From assembly GCF_001623875.1 (NCBI RefSeq), contig NZ_LWAE01000002.1, forward strand, positions 248,001 to 312,000: a DNA stretch of 64,000 nt, written 5' to 3'. Below, in pieces: positions 60,327-64,000 of this stretch. Numbering within the stretch: position 1 is the stretch's first letter; each line of letters begins with the position of its first letter. The stretch comes from Clostridium magnum DSM 2767 (lineage in GTDB: Bacteria; Bacillota; Clostridia; Clostridiales; Clostridiaceae). The notes below the pieces were generated by a model. The model was not told the DNA's origin and did no database searches. It saw only the letters and a list, made by a program, of their open reading frames with translations. The position numbers were made by a program, and so were the translations under genes.

Positions 60327-62621
60327 ATGGATACTAAGGCAAAAGAAAAGAGTATATCTAGTATTAAGGTTAAAGGAAAGATTATATCTAATGCTAAGGT
60401 AAAAGAAAAGAACTCATCCGTTGTTAAAAGTAGACAAATAGATCCGAAAAAACAAGGGGATATCACGAAAGAGATTATATTGGAAGGACTATGCTGCGCA
60501 AATTGTGCTGCTAAAATTGAAAGAGAATCTGCAAATATAGCAGGTGTACAAGCTGCTAGTATTAATTTTATATTGAAAAAGCTTATTTTAGAGATAGAGG
60601 ACAAAAATAGGCTTAAGGAGATTATAGAAGAAGTTAAAAAAATAGTAAAAAGAATAGAGCCAGATGTAAAGGTAATTATAGAAGGACATCATAAAAAAGA
60701 TGGTTCGGAAAATCATGCTCATGTTCTTGTCAATGAAGATCATCATGAGCATCACCATGCTCATGAACATGGTGAGTTAGATAAAGACGATTTTGTAAAA
60801 CTTGCTTTGGGAATAGTTGCATTTGGAATTGTCACTGTTTTGAAATTTACTCCAGGGGTAGAGTTTGTTTTGTATTTAGTTAGTTATCTATTAATAGGTG
60901 GAGATGTGCTATTAAAGGCAATTAAAAATATAGGAAAAGGTCAAATCTTTGATGAGAATTTCTTAATGTGTATTGCTACTGTTGGGGCATTTTCTATTAA
61001 ACAGTTTCCAGAAGCTGTAGCAGTTATGTTATTTTATCAGATAGGAGAGTTTTTTCAAGACTTAGCGGTGGATCGTTCAAGGAAATCTATAGCAGATCTT
61101 ATGAATATTAGACCAGATTTTGCCAATATTAAAGCTGGGCAAAGTATAAAAAAAGTGTCGCCAGAAGAAGTGAAGGTAGGGGATTTTATTATAGTTAAGC
61201 CTGGGGAAAAGATTCCTTTAGATGGTAAGGTTACTGATGGTAAATCTGTTTTGGATACATCGGCCTTAACTGGTGAAGCTGCTCCTAGAGAAGTGAGTGC
61301 AGGACATCCTGTATTAAGTGGATTTATAAATAAAAATGGACTTTTAACTATAAAAGTAACCAAAGAATTTGGAGAGTCTACAGTAGCTAAAATTTTAGAT
61401 CTAGTGGAAAATGCAAGTAGTAAAAAGGCGCCTACAGAGAATTTTATAACAAGATTTGCTAGATATTATACTCCTGTAGTTGTTATTTTATCAGCAGCTC
61501 TAGCATTTTTGCCACCAATATTTATAAGTGGAGCTACTTTTTCTGAATGGTTATATAGGGCATTGGTTTTTCTAGTTGTTTCATGTCCTTGTGCTTTAGT
61601 AGTTTCGATACCACTAGGCTTCTTTGGTGGAATAGGTGGAGCATCTAAAAATGGTGTTTTAGTAAAGGGTGGAAATTATTTAGAGGCTTTAAATAATGTA
61701 GAGGTAGTTGTATTTGACAAAACAGGTACTCTGACAAAGGCAGTTTTTAAGGTTACAGAAATAAACCCTAAGGAAAATATTACAAAAGCTGAATTGCTAG
61801 AATACGCAGCTTTTGCAGAAAGTTATTCTAACCATCCTATTGCTACTTCAATAATAACTGCATATGGAAAGAGTATAAACAAGAATGAGGTAGAAGGTTA
61901 CAATGAAATCTCTGGACAGGGGTTAAAAATTAGGGTAAGAGGAAAAGAAGTACTTGCTGGAAATACTAAATTAATGATAGATTCAAATATTCCTTATGAA
62001 GATGTTGAATCTACAGGAACTATAGTGCACGTAGCTGTAAATAAAAAATACTTAGGATATATTGTTATATCTGATGAAATAAAAGAGGATTCTGCAAAAA
62101 CGATACAAGCATTAAAGTCCATTGGAGTTAAGAAAACTATAATGCTAACTGGTGATAATAAGACTGTAGGGGATAATGTAGCTAAACAGTTAGGACTAGA
62201 CGAAGTATACTCAGAGTTATTACCTCACCAAAAGGTTGAGAAGTTAGAAGAGATAGATCAGAAAAAATCACGGAGCGGCAAGCTGATTTTTGTAGGAGAT
62301 GGAATTAATGATGCACCTGTACTTGCAAGAGCAGATATAGGAATAGCTATGGGAGGCATAGGATCAGATGCAGCAATAGAAGCGGCGGATGTAGTAATTA
62401 TGACAGATGAACCATCTAAAGTAGCTGCTGCAATCAAGATAGCTAAAAGAACTAAAAGTATAGTTTGGCAGAATATAGTATTTGCTTTAGGGGTTAAAGC
62501 TGTAATTTTAGTCTTGGGTGCTTTGGGAGTTGCTACTATGTGGGAAGCAGTATTTGGAGATGTAGGAGTTGCGCTAATTGCAGTACTAAATGCGATGAGA
62601 GCAATGAAAACTGAAAGGTGA
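60327..62621 (+). CDS. cadA: Heavy-metal P1B-type ATPase (CadA/ZntA-like), one HMA domain
   Basis: A 764-residue exporter. Residues 1-45 contain Lys-rich imperfect repeats (KAKEKSISSIKVKGK). One HMA domain has GLCCANCAAKIE. A His-rich stretch (HHEHHHAHEHG) lies before TM1. The metal site is SCPCALV, the phosphorylation site DKTGTLTKA and the hinge GDGINDAPVLARADIGIAMG. It is strongly similar to the ATPase at 27851 but has lost or never had the second HMA domain. It is co-transcribed with cadC. Start ATG after GGGGGAG. Confidence 0.94.
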   Translation: MDTKAKEKSISSIKVKGKIISNAKVKEKNSSVVKSRQIDPKKQGDITKEIILEGLCCANCAAKIERESANIAGVQAASINFILKKLILEIEDKNRLKEIIEEVKKIVKRIEPDVKVIIEGHHKKDGSENHAHVLVNEDHHEHHHAHEHGELDKDDFVKLALGIVAFGIVTVLKFTPGVEFVLYLVSYLLIGGDVLLKAIKNIGKGQIFDENFLMCIATVGAFSIKQFPEAVAVMLFYQIGEFFQDLAVDRSRKSIADLMNIRPDFANIKAGQSIKKVSPEEVKVGDFIIVKPGEKIPLDGKVTDGKSVLDTSALTGEAAPREVSAGHPVLSGFINKNGLLTIKVTKEFGESTVAKILDLVENASSKKAPTENFITRFARYYTPVVVILSAALAFLPPIFISGATFSEWLYRALVFLVVSCPCALVVSIPLGFFGGIGGASKNGVLVKGGNYLEALNNVEVVVFDKTGTLTKAVFKVTEINPKENITKAELLEYAAFAESYSNHPIATSIITAYGKSINKNEVEGYNEISGQGLKIRVRGKEVLAGNTKLMIDSNIPYEDVESTGTIVHVAVNKKYLGYIVISDEIKEDSAKTIQALKSIGVKKTIMLTGDNKTVGDNVAKQLGLDEVYSELLPHQKVEKLEEIDQKKSRSGKLIFVGDGINDAPVLARADIGIAMGGIGSDAAIEAADVVIMTDEPSKVAAAIKIAKRTKSIVWQNIVFALGVKAVILVLGALGVATMWEAVFGDVGVALIAVLNAMRAMKTER

Positions 62622-62630
62622 TGTAACATT

Positions 62631-62675
62631 TAGCCTAGAATTTTATTAAGTTAAAATTCTAGGCTAATTTGTTTT
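62631..62675 (+). terminator. Terminator of arsR-cadA
   Basis: TAGCCTAGAATTTTA pairs perfectly with TAAAATTCTAGGCTA, followed by ATTTGTTTT. Confidence 0.85.
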
Positions 62676-62754
62676 AATCAGTGTAATTTTTATAGATATT
62701 TTTTCATAATCATATTAGTATATGTTAGATAATTCACAGCTTTAGGGGAGGTGT

Positions 62755-63996
62755 ATGTGGAGGATGATTGGAGATGCTTTTTATCAGTTTCCGATAGATT
62801 ATGTGCGAGAACAGTTTCCTGCCTTGAAACGGATTTATAATAACAGATCTGTAATTTATTTAGATGGACCAGAAGGATCTCAGATGGTTCGTGGGTCAAT
62901 TGAAGCGATGTCAAGTTATATGTCTAAGGGTTGTGCAAATCTTTATGGTCAATTTCCAAGTAGTAAAGAAACGAAGGATATGGTATTAGAAGCAAAGAAA
63001 TCGGTAGCAGAGATGTTGGGTGCTAAAGAGAAAGAGATTGTATTTGGTGCGAATGTTACAACCTTAGAGTTTGCAATTTCAAGGCTTATAGCAAAGGATT
63101 TAAAGCCGGGAGATGAGATAGTTCTTTCTGAAATGGATCATAGGGCAAATGTAGAACCGTGGTTATCAATTGCTAAAGATAAAGGTCTTATTGTACGATG
63201 GTTTAAAGCTAATATAAGTAATCTTACTCTTGATTTAAGTGAGATGTACTCAGTTATTACAGAAAAAACTCGAATAGTTGCTATTGGACTTGCTTCAAAT
63301 GCTATAGGCACTGTTAATGAAGTTGAAATAATAGCAGATCGAGCAAAGGCGGTTGGTGCTATTGTTATAGTAGATGCAGCTCATGCGGCTCCACACTTTT
63401 TTATTGAATATAATAAACTTGGCGCAGATATACTTTTCTGTTCTGCCTATAAGTTTTTCGGACCACATGTAGGTATTGCTATAATCAAAGAAAGTATATC
63501 TAAAAGGTGGGTAGGGGCATCCCCTAATCATATTGTACATCAACCGGAAACAGGTACTCTAAATTATGAAGGTATCGCTGGGATTAAGGCAGCAATTGAT
63601 TTTATTGCTTCGCTAGGTAGAGGAGAAACAGAGAAAGAAAAAATAATGTCAGGGTTTAAACAGATTGAAGCTTATGAAAATAGATTGGCTAGTAAAATTC
63701 GTAAGAGGCTTAGCAAGATGTCAAAGATAATAATGTATCAGGCACCAGAATGGTCTAGAAAGACCCCGACTATTACTTTTAGAATTGATGGTATGACTTC
63801 ACAGCAGGTGTGCAGGTGGATGGCTGAAGAAAATTCAGTTTTTATTACAAATGGTGACTTCTATACAGCTGTTTTAGCTGATAAACTAGGTATTCATAAA
63901 GATGATGGATGGATTCGAGTAGGAATTGCTCCTTATAATACTGAAGAAGAAGTAGAATTTTTTATTAGTACAATTAAGAAACTAGTTAATGTATGA
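62755..63996 (+). CDS. Class V aminotransferase, cysteine-desulfurase-like
   Basis: A 413-residue PLP enzyme of fold type I. AYKFFGPHVGI supplies the PLP lysine in the class V context, VIVDAAHAAPHFFIEY holds the PLP Asp and His, and QFPALKRIYNNRSVIYLDGP opens the domain. The segment where SufS/CsdA-type desulfurases place the catalytic Cys reads NGDFYTAVL without Cys, so it is more like the desulfurase-like group of unknown activity than a true cysteine desulfurase. AGGGGAGG precedes the ATG; an ATG at 62764 is the alternative start. Confidence 0.85.
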   Translation: MWRMIGDAFYQFPIDYVREQFPALKRIYNNRSVIYLDGPEGSQMVRGSIEAMSSYMSKGCANLYGQFPSSKETKDMVLEAKKSVAEMLGAKEKEIVFGANVTTLEFAISRLIAKDLKPGDEIVLSEMDHRANVEPWLSIAKDKGLIVRWFKANISNLTLDLSEMYSVITEKTRIVAIGLASNAIGTVNEVEIIADRAKAVGAIVIVDAAHAAPHFFIEYNKLGADILFCSAYKFFGPHVGIAIIKESISKRWVGASPNHIVHQPETGTLNYEGIAGIKAAIDFIASLGRGETEKEKIMSGFKQIEAYENRLASKIRKRLSKMSKIIMYQAPEWSRKTPTITFRIDGMTSQQVCRWMAEENSVFITNGDFYTAVLADKLGIHKDDGWIRVGIAPYNTEEEVEFFISTIKKLVNV

Positions 63997-64000
63997 GAAA

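Noticed and set aside
1..64000. CRISPR arrays, tRNA or rRNA genes, intact transposases, prophage genes
   Set aside because: No regularly spaced direct repeats, cloverleaf-like genes, rRNA segments, DDE or Y1 transposase frames or phage genes were seen.

Overview
The window is AT-rich, uses AGGAGG-type ribosome binding sites with occasional TTG and GTG starts, and carries cell-wall-binding repeat-2 proteins, ECF transporters, four AdoCbl-type cobalamin riboswitches and sigma-54 promoters. It looks like chromosomal DNA of an anaerobic, metal- and cobamide-dependent Clostridium-type Firmicute. The species cannot be fixed from the sequence alone.

Layout. 1-1376: end of a cobalt ECF transporter (CbiO tail, CbiM, CbiN). 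1421-12172: a cobalamin riboswitch followed by a surface capture and uptake operon. It encodes a cell-wall-anchored protein with a transcobalamin-like beta domain (DUF4430), a secreted protein with that beta domain plus an alpha/alpha-barrel, an ECF module (T, fused A-A', S), a membrane-anchored DUF4430 protein, a second secreted alpha-barrel protein and a TIM-barrel enzyme. The two folds are those of the vertebrate B12 carriers intrinsic factor and transcobalamin. 12234-13766: a near copy of the first riboswitch, behind a consensus promoter, in front of a nine-cysteine small protein and an unknown protein. 13881-18289 (minus strand): a cobalamin riboswitch with terminator in front of an HD-GYP/PAS/GGDEF cyclic-di-GMP protein, then a chemotaxis receptor that has its own probable sigma-54 promoter.

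18.4-52.6 kb is a metal-acquisition island. It holds three nickel/peptide-type ABC importer operons (A at 19-26 kb, B at 31-37 kb, C at 38-45 kb), related SAM-dependent methyltransferases, aspartoacylase-family deacylases, MATE and EamA exporters, an ECF S component, an FmdE protein and a His-rich small protein. Operon B is behind a cobalamin riboswitch. Operons A and C and the 48-kb methyltransferase are behind -24/-12 promoters preceded by paired palindromes of the form GTTTCAAAATGATA...TATCATTTTGAAAC. Two of these promoters drive short terminated transcripts that align with each other and show a covarying stem pair, so they are candidate sigma-54-dependent small RNAs. The island is decaying: a tandem duplication truncates one binding protein, and there is a second binding-protein pseudogene, a broken deacylase, a methyltransferase remnant, a frameshifted methyltransferase and the tail of a BtuF/FepB-type binding protein.

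52.9-64 kb: a dCache chemotaxis receptor, an APC-type transporter, a PAP2 phosphatase, an NlpC/P60 hydrolase, a CadC-like ArsR repressor with a CadA-like metal ATPase, and a class V aminotransferase. A paralogous ATPase at 28-30 kb has the same operator-like palindrome in its promoter. Three families of small palindromic or MITE-like elements are scattered through the window, one of them supplying the C-terminus of an ABC ATPase.
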